A model generated the notes under the pieces. The model made no database searches and was not told the origin of the DNA. It saw nothing but the letters and a program-made list of their open reading frames with translations. 64,000 bases of DNA from Rubrimonas cliftonensis (GTDB lineage Bacteria; Pseudomonadota; Alphaproteobacteria; Rhodobacterales; Rhodobacteraceae), in contig NZ_FNQM01000003.1 of the NCBI RefSeq assembly GCF_900107585.1, positions 434,001 through 498,000 on the forward strand, read 5' to 3'. Each line of letters opens with the position of its first letter. Within the stretch, counting starts at the first letter, position 1. This document shows positions 1-10,400 of this stretch, one piece after another. The position numbers and the translations under genes are program-made.

Positions 1-761
1 TAGCCCTGCGCGCGCCGCTGCAGCGCGTCATCGCCGATGCGCGACGCCGCGTCCATCGCGCTCTCGATGTCGCCGCGCTCCAGCACGCCGAACATCTCCT
101 GCGCCCCGCGCGCCCAGACGCCGGCGAAGCAGTCGGCCTGAAGCTCGGTGCGCACCGAGATCTCGTTGGCCCCGGTCGCGCCCGAGGCCTGCCGCGCCGC
201 CATGCTCTGCTCCATCACGCCGATGAGGTTCTGGACATGGTGGCCGACCTCATGGGCGATGACGTAGGCGCGCGCGAACTCGCCGCGGGCGCCGAGGTCG
301 CGCTCCATGGTGCGGAAGAAGTCGACGTCGAGATACACCTGATCGTCGCCCGGGCAGTAGAACGGGCCGACCGCGGCGGTCGCGCGGCCGCAGGCGGAGG
401 AGACGGCGCCCGTGAACAGCACGAGCTTCGGCGCGCGGTAGGTTGCGCCGCGGCGCTCGAACTCCCGGGTCCAGACCGCCTCGGTGTCGGCCAGCACGAC
501 GGCGACGAACTCCTCCTGCGCGTCGTCGATGACGTTGGGGCCGCTCGACCGGCCCGGCGGCGCGTCAGGGGACAGGCCCATCCCGCCGCCGCCCAGCAGC
601 GGCGTCAGGTCCACGCCGAAGAAAAGCCCGGCGACCGCGACCAGGATCACGCCGATCAGCCCCAGGCCGCCGGCCCGGCGCGCGCCGCCGCCGCGCATGG
701 CCCCGCCGCCGCGACGCACGTCCACCACGTTGTCGCTCGTCCTCCGCCCGCGCCATTTCAT
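1..761 (-). CDS. Neutral zinc metallopeptidase, YpfJ family (3' end outside window)
   Basis: Predicted membrane-anchored zinc metallopeptidase; substrates of this family are largely unknown. The protein begins MKWRGRRTSDNVVDV, has a basic, glycine-rich cytoplasmic start and one hydrophobic helix at about residues 32-50, then an extracytoplasmic catalytic domain. The zinc motif HEVGH is at residues 170-174 in the context AYVIAHEVGHHVQNL, followed by a helix carrying the family's ELQADCFAG sequence. About 253 residues are visible and the frame is still open at base 1; family members are usually close to 290 residues, so only a short C-terminal piece is missing. It is divergent from the DUF2189 gene at 996. 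The ATG at 761 was chosen because it gives the usual MKWRGR-type start. Confidence 0.85.
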   Translation of the reverse strand, partial: MKWRGRRTSDNVVDVRRGGGAMRGGGARRAGGLGLIGVILVAVAGLFFGVDLTPLLGGGGMGLSPDAPPGRSSGPNVIDDAQEEFVAVVLADTEAVWTREFERRGATYRAPKLVLFTGAVSSACGRATAAVGPFYCPGDDQVYLDVDFFRTMERDLGARGEFARAYVIAHEVGHHVQNLIGVMEQSMAARQASGATGANEISVRTELQADCFAGVWARGAQEMFGVLERGDIESAMDAASRIGDDALQRRAQG

Positions 762-995
762 GCGTCGCACCCCTTCCGCATTTCGACGCGCCGAGGGTGC
801 TTGCCGACGTCGCCGCGGTCAATTGCGCGCCTCGGCGCATCGCCCGAAACGGCGCGCGCGGCGCGCACGGTCACGCTTCTGCAACCAATGCGGCGAATCG
901 GCCCGATGTGCGCTAGGCTGTCGCAGCGACGCCATGGCCCAAGCCGACGGCGGCCCATGGCGGGCGCCCATGACAAGCCGATGGGAGACGCAAGG

Positions 996-1859
996 ATGGA
1001 GACGATCCGCAATCCCGGCGAGTGGACGGCCGAGGCCGTCTCCAGCGCCGGACGGCATCTCGGCGCGATCGGGACCGCGCTGCGCGGCTCGGAGGCGGAG
1101 ATCGCCGCCGCCCCGCCGCGCGCCCGGCCGATCACGCCGGCCGATCTGTTCGACGCGCTGTCGAAGGGTTTCGACGACTTCCGGGAGACCCGCAGCGACG
1201 TGATATTCCTCTGCGTCGTCTATCCGCTGGCGGGCATCGCCGCCGTGGGCCTCGCCTCCAACGCCGCGCTGCTGCCGCTGCTGTTCCCGGCGGTCGCGGG
1301 CTTCGCGCTGGTCGGGCCGGTGACGGCGGTGGGCGCCTACGAGCTGAGCCGCCGGCGCGAGCGCGGCGAATCGACGGGGTGGACGTCAGCCTTCAGGCCG
1401 ATCGCCTCGCCCTCGTTCGGGGCGATCTTCCTGCTGGCGCTGGGGATACTCGCGACCTTCCTCGTGTGGATGGGCGCGGCCCAGACGATCAAGGCCCTGA
1501 CCATCGGCGCCGAGGCGCCGGCCTCGCTCGGCGACTTCGCCGCGCAGGTGTTCGGAACCGGGGCTGGCTGGGCGATGATCCTCGTCGGTTGCGGCGTCGG
1601 CTTTGTCTTCGCGGCGGCCGTTCTGGCGACTTCGCTCGTTTCCTTCCCGCTCCTGCTGGATCGGCAGGTCGGCCTGGTGCGCGCCGTCATGACCTCGGTC
1701 GAGGTCGCGAGGACGAGCCCCCGCACCGTGGCGCTGTGGGGGCTGATCGTGGCGGCGGCGCTGATCGTGGCATCGATCCCGCTGTTTCTCGGGCTGATCG
1801 TGGCCCTGCCCGTGCTGGGTCACGCGACATGGCACGTCTACCGCAAGGCGGTCGCCTGA
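996..1859 (+). CDS. DUF2189 integral membrane protein
   Basis: Membrane protein of unknown function, 287 residues, matching the DUF2189 family in pattern and length. A soluble N-terminus of about 60 residues is followed by roughly six hydrophobic segments with glycine- and alanine-rich helices (for example near residues 72-110, 150-170, 190-225 and 245-275). The frame stays open far upstream, but that part is arginine-rich and antisense to the metallopeptidase. The ATG at 996 is preferred because a GGAGA/AAGG purine stretch lies just upstream and the sequence METIRNPGEW fits the family. It converges on fumC across a strong hairpin. No catalytic motif is visible; a transport or envelope role would be guesswork. 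Confidence 0.75.
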   Translation: METIRNPGEWTAEAVSSAGRHLGAIGTALRGSEAEIAAAPPRARPITPADLFDALSKGFDDFRETRSDVIFLCVVYPLAGIAAVGLASNAALLPLLFPAVAGFALVGPVTAVGAYELSRRRERGESTGWTSAFRPIASPSFGAIFLLALGILATFLVWMGAAQTIKALTIGAEAPASLGDFAAQVFGTGAGWAMILVGCGVGFVFAAAVLATSLVSFPLLLDRQVGLVRAVMTSVEVARTSPRTVALWGLIVAAALIVASIPLFLGLIVALPVLGHATWHVYRKAVA

Positions 1860-1896
1860 TCCCGACCGTCGGCGGCGGGCGTGAAACGCGGGCAGG

Positions 1897-1927
1897 CTGC
1901 GCGACCGGCGGGAAGCCGGTCGCGCAG
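1897..1927. terminator. Hairpin between convergent genes
   Basis: Perfect 13-bp stem, CTGCGCGACCGGC at 1897-1909 and its complement at 1915-1927, with a GGGAA loop. It sits between the ends of the DUF2189 gene and fumC, so it could terminate both. There is no clear U-tract on either side, so Rho-independent activity is not certain. Confidence 0.5.
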
Positions 1928-1956
1928 GGCTGAAGGGCAGCGGGCCGACCAGCGGC

Positions 1957-3351
<1,395 letters not shown>

Positions 3352-3471
3352 GGCGGGGTTCTCCGGGCTGGAATGCGCGCAGTCTAGGCGCCGCGCGTGC
3401 CCCGGCAATGCGGCGACTGCGCCCGCCCGCGCCGGCTTGACGCAGGCCCCACTCCCGGCGCTCCCTGCGCC

Positions 3472-4140
3472 ATGGCCGTCGCCTTCATCCACACCGACGC
3501 GTCCCATGCGGCGCGATTCGACGCGATCCTCGCGGCGCTCGCGCCGAACATGCGCGCGGCGCACGCTGTTGCGCCGCACCTGCTGGCGCGCGCGCGTCGC
3601 GACGGCGCCGACTCGGTTCGAGACGAGCTTTCGCGGCTGCTCGCCGAGCACGCGGACGCCGCGGCGCTCGTCTGCACCTGCTCCACGCTGGGCGCGCTCG
3701 CCGAGTCGCTGGGGCGGTCCGCCGGAGTTCGCGGCGCAGTGTTCCGCGTCGACCGGCCGATGATGGAGGCCGCGGCGCGCTTCGGGTCCGGCGCGCTGCT
3801 CGTCGCCTCTCTCGATACGGCGATGGCGGCGGCCGAGGCCCTGTTCGCGGAGTGCGCGGCCGCCGCCGGCGTCGAAGGCGCGCCCGAGACGCTGCAATGC
3901 GGGGCGGCGTGGCCGCTGTTCGAGGCCGGCGACGCCGAGGCGTTCGCGCAGGCGGTGGCCGACGCCGTCCGCGCGCGGGTCCAGCGGGCGCGCGCCGAAG
4001 GCCGCGCCTTCGGCTGCGTGGCGCTCGCTCAGGCGTCGATGGCGCCCGCCGCCGCGCTGCTGGCCGATCTCGGCGCGCCGACGCTGACCTCGCCGGAGCT
4101 GGCGGTGGAGCGCGCGCTCGCGCTCAGCCGGGCGGCATGA
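3472..4140 (+). CDS. Aspartate/glutamate racemase-like protein
   Basis: A 222-residue cytoplasmic protein with the look of the Asp/Glu/hydantoin racemase superfamily. A first catalytic-type cysteine lies in LVCTCSTLG (about residue 65) and a second in [11 protein letters not shown] (about residue 183), the two-cysteine layout of cofactor-independent racemases and related decarboxylases. The substrate cannot be told from the sequence. Start ATG at 3472 gives [12 protein letters not shown], a beta-strand start typical of the fold; no better ribosome-binding site is visible for an upstream start. The 3' end overlaps the convergent DUF2125 gene by 17 bp. Could equally be annotated as an arylmalonate decarboxylase-like protein. 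Confidence 0.6.
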   Translation: MAVAFIHTDASHAARFDAILAALAPNMRAAHAVAPHLLARARRDGADSVRDELSRLLAEHADAAALVCTCSTLGALAESLGRSAGVRGAVFRVDRPMMEAAARFGSGALLVASLDTAMAAAEALFAECAAAAGVEGAPETLQCGAAWPLFEAGDAEAFAQAVADAVRARVQRARAEGRAFGCVALAQASMAPAAALLADLGAPTLTSPELAVERALALSRAA

Positions 4141-5134
4141 GGCGCGGCGCCTCCCCGATCGGCACGGGGCCGATGCGCGCCGCGCCGCCCGAGAACGACA
4201 GCGGCGCCGACAGCGCGTCGCCATCTCCCGACAGTCGGGCCAGCAACCCGAGGCCGCCCTCGATCAGGCCGGCCGTGTTTGCGTCGAGCGCGCCCGCGGC
4301 GACGGCCGCGCGCAGCATCGCCCGCCAGTTCTCCGCCCGCACGTCGAGCGAGCCCTCCGCGTAGCCCGCCGCATCGGCCCGCAGGTCGCCCTTCGCCGTG
4401 AGCGCAAGGTCGCCCCAGCGCGCCTCCAGCGACCTGATGGACAGCGCGCGCACGCCCGGCGGCGCGTCCTCCAGCGCGAACCGGTCGAGCGGGCGGTCGA
4501 AGGTGGCGACGGCGTCGATGCGCAGGCGCTCCGCCACCGCCGGCAGCGCGCCAGCGACGTCCAGCCGGCTGCGGACGCCCTCGGGAAGCGTCACCGCCCC
4601 GGCCCCGAGAAACAGCCGGTAGGCGTTCTCCACGGCCGGCCGCACCGCCTCGACATGCGCCTCCGCGTCCGCCGCGCCGGCGCGCCAGCCCTCCCCCGCG
4701 AGGCTCAGCCCCTCCCCGACCGCGGATAACCGCGCCAGCGCCAGCGACGGGCCGGGAACGAAGCGGATCGAGGCGCGCAACCGCTCCGACGTCAGCAGCG
4801 CGCGTGCGCCAGGCGCGGCGAGGCTCTGCTCGGGCGGAAAGGCGAGGATGGCCGCGTTCGGCTCATAGGCCAGCGTCAGCACGTCGAGGAACGGCGCCCG
4901 CCACGCCCAGCCCGCGGCGGGGTCGGCCAGCGCGGGCTCGACCAGCCGCGTGTCGATGCGGTTGGGAAAGCCGCCCGTGCGGATCGCCGCCGCCCCGGCC
5001 TGCCAGCCCTCGGCGCGGCGCGCCTCCAGCCAACCCGCCAGCGCCTCCTCACGCAGGTTGGCCGAGAAGAACCACCAGCCCGACCACGCCAGCGCCGCCA
5101 GCGCGACCGCCCCCGCGAGCACTCGCCATTTCAT
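4124..5134 (-). CDS. DUF2125 domain-containing envelope protein
   Basis: A 336-residue protein with an N-terminal signal anchor ([21 protein letters not shown]) and a secreted beta-rich remainder, fitting DUF2125, a family common in Alphaproteobacteria with no assigned function. Features typical of it are the [10 protein letters not shown] segment near residue 55 and repeated short strands. The protein is probably periplasmic and inner-membrane-anchored. It is divergent from the ChaC gene with 66 bp between starts, and its 3' end overlaps the racemase-like gene. No catalytic residues recognised. Confidence 0.8.
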   Translation of the reverse strand: MKWRVLAGAVALAALAWSGWWFFSANLREEALAGWLEARRAEGWQAGAAAIRTGGFPNRIDTRLVEPALADPAAGWAWRAPFLDVLTLAYEPNAAILAFPPEQSLAAPGARALLTSERLRASIRFVPGPSLALARLSAVGEGLSLAGEGWRAGAADAEAHVEAVRPAVENAYRLFLGAGAVTLPEGVRSRLDVAGALPAVAERLRIDAVATFDRPLDRFALEDAPPGVRALSIRSLEARWGDLALTAKGDLRADAAGYAEGSLDVRAENWRAMLRAAVAAGALDANTAGLIEGGLGLLARLSGDGDALSAPLSFSGGAARIGPVPIGEAPRLMPPG

Positions 5135-5200
5135 TCGCTGCGCCTCCTTCGCGGCGGCCGCCCTCGCCGCGCGGCTTCGGGGCGGCTATACCGCGAAGCC

Positions 5201-5779
5201 ATGACGATGGAAAACGACGCGCGGCGCGCGACGCCCTCGCCGGAGGGCGACCTGTGGGTGTTCGGCTACGGCTCGCTGATCTGGCGGCCGGGCTTCGACT
5301 TCGCGGAGCGGCGGCTGGCGCGGCTGACGGGCTGGCGGCGCAGCTTCTGCCTGCTCTCCGTCAAGTATCGCGGCACGCCCGAGGCGCCCGGCCTCGTGCT
5401 GGGGCTCGACGAGGCGCCGGACGGCTGGTGCGACGGCGTCGCCTACCGCGCCCCGGCCGCGGCGCGGGACGCCGTGCTCGCCTACCTGCGCGAACGCGAG
5501 CTGATCACCTACGCCTATCGCGAGATCTTCGCGCCGATGCGGCTGGAGGACGGCCGCGCCGCCGTCGCCGTGACCTATGTCGTGGACCGCGGCCATGCGC
5601 AGTATGCGGGCGCGCTGGCGGAGGACGCGCAGGCGCGCGTCATCGCCGCCGCCGCCGGCCCGATGGGACCGAACTCGGAGTATCTGGCCAACACCGTTGC
5701 GCATCTGGCTCAGCTCGGTCTGAGCGATCCCGAACTCGACCGGCTGCACGCGCGCGTCAGTCGGCTCCTCGGCGTCTGA
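5201..5779 (+). CDS. ChaC-type gamma-glutamylcyclotransferase
   Basis: Predicted glutathione-specific gamma-glutamylcyclotransferase, releasing 5-oxoproline and Cys-Gly from glutathione in the cytosol. The 192-residue protein carries the hallmark substrate loop VFGYGSLIWRPG near residues 19-30, the family GWRRSFC segment, and an acidic catalytic region around YLRERELITYAY, with length typical of ChaC proteins. The C-terminal NSEYLANTVAHL motif is also family-typical. The ATG at 5201 is used; a second ATG two codons on is possible. It lies just upstream of tRNA-His, in the same direction. Confidence 0.9.
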   Translation: MTMENDARRATPSPEGDLWVFGYGSLIWRPGFDFAERRLARLTGWRRSFCLLSVKYRGTPEAPGLVLGLDEAPDGWCDGVAYRAPAAARDAVLAYLRERELITYAYREIFAPMRLEDGRAAVAVTYVVDRGHAQYAGALAEDAQARVIAAAAGPMGPNSEYLANTVAHLAQLGLSDPELDRLHARVSRLLGV

Positions 5780-5785
5780 CTGCGG

Positions 5786-5812
5786 TTGCAACGCCACGCG
5801 CCATCCTGTATC
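5786..5812 (+). promoter_or_regulatory. Possible tRNA-His promoter
   Basis: TTGCAA at 5786-5791 and TGTATC at 5807-5812 are separated by 15 bp and end 12 bp before the tRNA 5' end. The spacing is shorter than ideal, so this is a moderate guess. Confidence 0.3.
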
Positions 5813-5824
5813 TCCACCGCCGTC

Positions 5825-5901
5825 GCCGCCTTAGCTCAGTTGGTTAGAGCGCTAGATTGTGGATCTAGAGGTCCCCCGTTCGAGCCGGGGAGGCGGTACC
5901 A
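5825..5901 (+). tRNA. tRNA-His (GTG anticodon), lacking G-1
   Basis: Complete cloverleaf of 77 nt with CCA encoded at 5899-5901. Acceptor stem GCCGCCT pairs with AGGCGGT, D stem GCTC/GAGC, anticodon stem CTAGA/TCTAG with loop TTGTGGA (anticodon GTG), T stem CCCCG/CGGGG with loop TTCGAGC. Base -1 is C rather than G, the first pair is G1-U72 and the discriminator is A73. That is the noncanonical histidine tRNA of one alphaproteobacterial clade, recognised by a matching divergent HisRS. Confidence 0.97.
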
Positions 5902-6031
5902 TCTCGCCCTCATGTCGCTTCGAAACTCCCCACCGCCCCATCCGCGACTGCGCGGCTTCAGCCGAAGCGCGCGGCGCGGCGCGTCCGCGACGGGGGGGCG
6001 CCGATGTGCTTCGAGGCGGGGGGCGCGGCGC

Positions 6032-7411
6032 ATGACGCCGGCGGTGAAACGGATGCGGCTCCTGGCGGCGCTGGCGATCGCGCTGGCCATCTTCGGAGCC
6101 GCGCCTGCACGGGCCCAGCCGGCGGCGGAGGCCACCGGCGCCGCCGCGACCCGCGAGGCGCTGACCGCGCGTCAGAGCGCGCTGTTCGACCTGATGCTCG
6201 ACGCGCCGACCGATCTTGAACTGATGTTCGAGTACGCCGCCGCGTCAATGCGGCTGGAGGACTACGAAGCGGCCATCGCCACGCTGGAGCGGATGCTGAT
6301 CTTCGAGCCCGACCTGCCGCGGGTGAAGCTGGAGCTGGGCGTCGCCTATTTCCGGCTCGGCTCCTACGCGGTGGCGCGGTTCTACTTCGAGGAGGCGCTG
6401 GCCGGCGGCGCGCCGGCGGCGGTCGCGGCGCGCGTCGCGCCCTTTCTCGACGCGATCGCGCAACGCACGCGGCGCGACAGGGTCAGCGGCTTCGTCGCCG
6501 CCGGACCGATCTACAGCACCAACGCGACGCTGGGGCCGACCGACCGCGAGATCAGGTCGGAGTTCTTCCCCGGCGGCGTCGCTACGCTCGACGAGACGGC
6601 GGTCGGACGGGCTGACGCAGGCGGGCGGCTGGTGGCGCTGCTGTCCTGGTCGCGCGACCTTCAGGGCGCGGCGGAGGCCGACTGGCTGACGACCGCGCTC
6701 TATTCCGGCCTGCGCTACCGCAGGGAGGACGCCGGCGAGTTCGACGCGGTGGAGATCACGACCGGGCCGAACCTGTCGCTCGCCGCGCGCGCCTTCGGCC
6801 CAAGGGCGCGGCCCTTCGCGCAGGCCGGCTTCGTGCGGGCGGCCGGGGCGCCGCTCTACGTCCAGGGCGGCGGCGGGGTCGAGTACACCGACACCCTGAG
6901 CCGAGAGACGTCGGTCTTCGCCACGATATCCGGCCAGTATCGCGATTTCGGGCGCGAGCAGATCGGCTTCGACGGCGTCTACGGCCTCGCGACCGCGGGG
7001 GCCGTCCACGCCCTGTCTCCCGCGACGAGCCTCCGCGGCGCGGTTCTGGCGCAGACCGACCGGACGCAGGAGGACTATCGCGCCAACACCGAGTTCGGCG
7101 TGCGGCTGACGCTTCAGCACGAATTCGCGGCGCCCGGCTTCGTCGCCGAGACGTTCCCCGAGGTCGGCCCCTGGCGCGCGAGCCTCTTCGCCCAGGGGTC
7201 GCTGCGCCTGTTCGACGCGCCGGACCCGGCCGTGGACGCGGACCTCGCGCGGCGGGACCGCGACTCGCGCCTCGGCCTTCGCCTGCTGGCGCCGCTGGAT
7301 CGAAAGGTCGCGGTGGCGGTCGACGCCTCATGGTTCCGGAGAAGCTCCAACATCCCCAATTACGAACTGGACAACGTTGAGATAGGCTTCTCCATAATCC
7401 GCTCTTTCTGA
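6032..7411 (+). CDS. TPR plus outer-membrane barrel protein, Slam/type XI secretion-like
   Basis: Predicted outer-membrane translocon that moves a surface or secreted protein across the outer membrane. The 459-residue protein has a signal peptide (hydrophobic LLAALAIALAIFG, cleavage after APARA), two or three TPR-type helical repeats at about residues 65-150 (for example LEDYEAAIATLERMLIFEPD), then a long run of alternating beta strands from about residue 160 ending in the C-terminal phenylalanine expected for Bam-inserted barrels (FSIIRSF). This periplasmic-TPR plus barrel layout and length match Slam (PF04575-type) proteins. The next gene, 11 bp downstream, encodes a large exported protein with a TbpB-like C-terminus, a plausible cargo. 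Start: ATG 6032 or ATG 6053; the open frame further upstream overlaps the tRNA and is not coding. Confidence 0.6.
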   Translation: MTPAVKRMRLLAALAIALAIFGAAPARAQPAAEATGAAATREALTARQSALFDLMLDAPTDLELMFEYAAASMRLEDYEAAIATLERMLIFEPDLPRVKLELGVAYFRLGSYAVARFYFEEALAGGAPAAVAARVAPFLDAIAQRTRRDRVSGFVAAGPIYSTNATLGPTDREIRSEFFPGGVATLDETAVGRADAGGRLVALLSWSRDLQGAAEADWLTTALYSGLRYRREDAGEFDAVEITTGPNLSLAARAFGPRARPFAQAGFVRAAGAPLYVQGGGGVEYTDTLSRETSVFATISGQYRDFGREQIGFDGVYGLATAGAVHALSPATSLRGAVLAQTDRTQEDYRANTEFGVRLTLQHEFAAPGFVAETFPEVGPWRASLFAQGSLRLFDAPDPAVDADLARRDRDSRLGLRLLAPLDRKVAVAVDASWFRRSSNIPNYELDNVEIGFSIIRSF

Positions 7412-7422
7412 AGGTGGCGTTC

Positions 7423-10400
7423 ATGCCGCGTCGCGGTCATCCCAGTCGGCTTGCATCGCGCGCGGCGCTGGCCGTCGCGCTGTCGGCGGCCCAGTTCGCC
7501 GCGCAGCCCGACCCCGCGATTGCGCAGGGCGGGCGGTCCATCGGCTCGGTCGCGGCCGCCAACGCCGACATCGTAGGAACGCCGCCCGAAGCGGAGACCC
7601 GGCGACTGCTGCCGGGCACCGGCCTCATCCAGGACGAGCGGATCGAGACGTCCAGCCTCGGCGCCGGCCAGTTCCTGTTTCTCGACCAGACCGCCCTCTC
7701 GGTCTGGCCGAACAGCCGCATCGTTCTTGATCGCTACGTCTACGACCCAGATCGACGGGCCGGAGAGATCGCCGTCACCGTGACGCAGGGCGTGCTGCGC
7801 TTCATCGGCGGTCGCATCAGCAAGACCTCGGACGTCGAGATCCGCACGCCGAACGCCGTCGTCTCCGTGCGGGGCGGCATGGCGCAGATCGAGGTCACGC
7901 CCGAGGGCACCCGCGCCATGCACATCGCAGGCGAGTACACACGGATCGGCGGCGTGACGCTGAGCCGTTCCTCGGCGACGGCGGTGGTCCGCACCGGCGA
8001 GACGCAGGCGGTGTTCGAGGGCGTCGGCGACGGCGCGGCGGTGAGCCGCATGTATGGCGGCAAGCTGGGCGAGGGCGACGGGGGCGCGGCGCAGGGCGTC
8101 ACCGCGTCAGATGTCGAGCAGATCGTCGCGCAGAGCGGCGTGGCGGCGCTCGGTTCGGGGGATCTCGCGGCGACCTCCGCCGCGCCGGTCTCCACCCTCG
8201 GTCGGCGGGCGCCGGAAACCCGCGAGAGCGGCGAGATCATCGCCTCGAAGGGCTCCGCCCAGGCCGTCCTGGCCAACTCCGCCGCCCCGGCGACGCCAGA
8301 GCGGGCGGCCGAAGCCCCGTCGCCGCCGAACCCGTCGCCGCCAGTGCCTTCGCCGCCAACCCCGTCACCGCCAGTTCCGTCACCGCCAGTTCCGTCGCCG
8401 CCAACCCCGTCGCCGCCAACCCCGTCGCCGCCGGCCTCGGCGCCGCCGCTGGAGCCGAAGCCAAACCCGGCGCCGTCGCCAAAGCCTGCGCCCGAGCCGA
8501 CGCCCGAGCCGGCGCCGACGCCGCCTCAGCAGCCGGGCGCGCAGCCGACGCCGGAGCCCCAGCCCGAATCCCGGCCGGAACCGCAGCCGGAGCCGCAGCC
8601 CACGCCCGGACCGCAACCGGAACCCGCGCCCCAACCGCAGCCCGACCCCGAGCCCCAGGCTGACCCCGAACCGCAGCCCGGCCCCTCCCCGACGCCGCCG
8701 CGCACGCTCTCGTTCTCCGGCGCGTTCTTCTGGACCGGCGACGCGGGCTTCACGGACGCTGCGGGCAGAGCGGTCGCGGCGCCCGCCCGCAACGGTCTGG
8801 TCGCCCGCCCCGGCGGCGGGGTCCGCTTCACGAACTTCATCGGCGCTCCCGAGGGAGGCGAGCCGAGCGGCGTGACGGCTGAGACGCCTGGCGGGGGGGG
8901 CGTCGAGATTCCCCAGATCGCGGGTCTCGTTCGTGGGGAACAGGTCCGCGACGCGCGCGCGGGCGCCTTCGTCAGGTTCGCGGATCCCGGCGTCTTCTCG
9001 CTCGACGGCTTTCGCGCCACGGACTCGGGCGAGCCGCTCCTGACGCTCGCCTTCTTCGGCGCGCCGACGCCCCGCGCGGACTGGGCGGGAACCTCCGGGG
9101 ACGGCGTGCAGACCCGGCGCTACGCGCTCTCGTCCGACCTCCTGCGGGACCGCGTCGCGCCCGGCCCGGCCGACGTCGCGGACATCCCCGGCGCCGCGCC
9201 GACGCTGATCTTCGTGGGCGAACGCGGCGCGCCCGCGATCAGGGATCCCGCCGAGGGGCTCGGCGCGTCGAGCCCCACCGCCAGCGTCTGGATGCTGGGG
9301 CAGTTCGTCCTTGAGGGCGAAGGCGCGGCGCAGCGGAGCGCCCTCGCCGTCATGACCGCCCCGGCCGGGCCGAACGCGGCCGGCCTGCCGGACGTAGCGG
9401 GCCGGGCGCTGCTCTTCACGCGGCTCGACGCCGCGGACGCGCCGGGCTTCGGCGCGATCCCCTTCGCGGCGCTCGACCCCGGCGACGGCTCGACGACCTT
9501 CGGCGAGGGCGGCGCGCATTTCGTTCTCGGGCAGGGCTCGCCGGAAACCACGATCGAGGCGGCGACCTTCGAGCAGTGGTCGAACGCCGCTCCCCTCGAC
9601 GCCGTCTTCGGCGACGTCAGGCTCGCCACGCTCGCCGAGACGCGCGTGGTCGCCGCCGATGCGCGGATCGCCCTCGCCGCGCCGATCGCGGCGACCGACC
9701 TCGCGGCGACCGCGGCCCCGGGGCTGGACGCGGCGCTGACGGGCGGCTTCGCGGCGGCGCACGGGACGTCCTTCAGGGGCTTCGAACCGGCCGGCGCGCA
9801 GGTCGGCCGCCCCTATCTCGTCGCGACGGGCGCGCCGACCGACGTCGTCCTCGGCTTTGACCCCGCGCGCAACGCGGTCGCGGCGGAGTTCGGCGGGCTC
9901 CACGCGACGCGCGGCGACGCACGCATCGACGACGCGCGTCTCGTCTTCGGCGGCGCCGGCGCCAGCGCCATGAGGGACGACCGCACGTTCGCCGCGTCGA
10001 CGCCGGCCGGCGCCGCCGGCCTGCTGACCGGAGGCGCCCTCTCGGCGGACGGCGTCGAGCCGCCAGCCCGGCCCGACGCCCAGGGGCGCCAGCAGGCGTT
10101 CAGCGGCGCGCTGGCCTCCTCGGGCCTCGTCGGCGACGGCGGACTGCTCGACGCCAGCCGGTCGGCGCCGGAGCACCTTCGCTGGGGATGGTGGGCGGGC
10201 GAGCTGGACGTCGGCGCGGACGATCCGACGGCGCCCGTCGCCGCCGAGCGCGAAAGGCTGCACGCCGGAAGCTGGGTGGCGGGCGTCCTGTCCGATCTCG
10301 CCGACGTCAGGGCGGCGACGCATTCCGCGCGCTACGATGGCTTGGCGCTGGGCCATGTGGTCGAACCGGGCGCGGGCGCGGCCTATGTCGAGGGCGGGTC

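Noticed and set aside
8317-8436. Regular short repeats that could suggest a CRISPR array
   Set aside because: Units are 15 bp, in frame and without spacers; they encode a PSPPx stalk.
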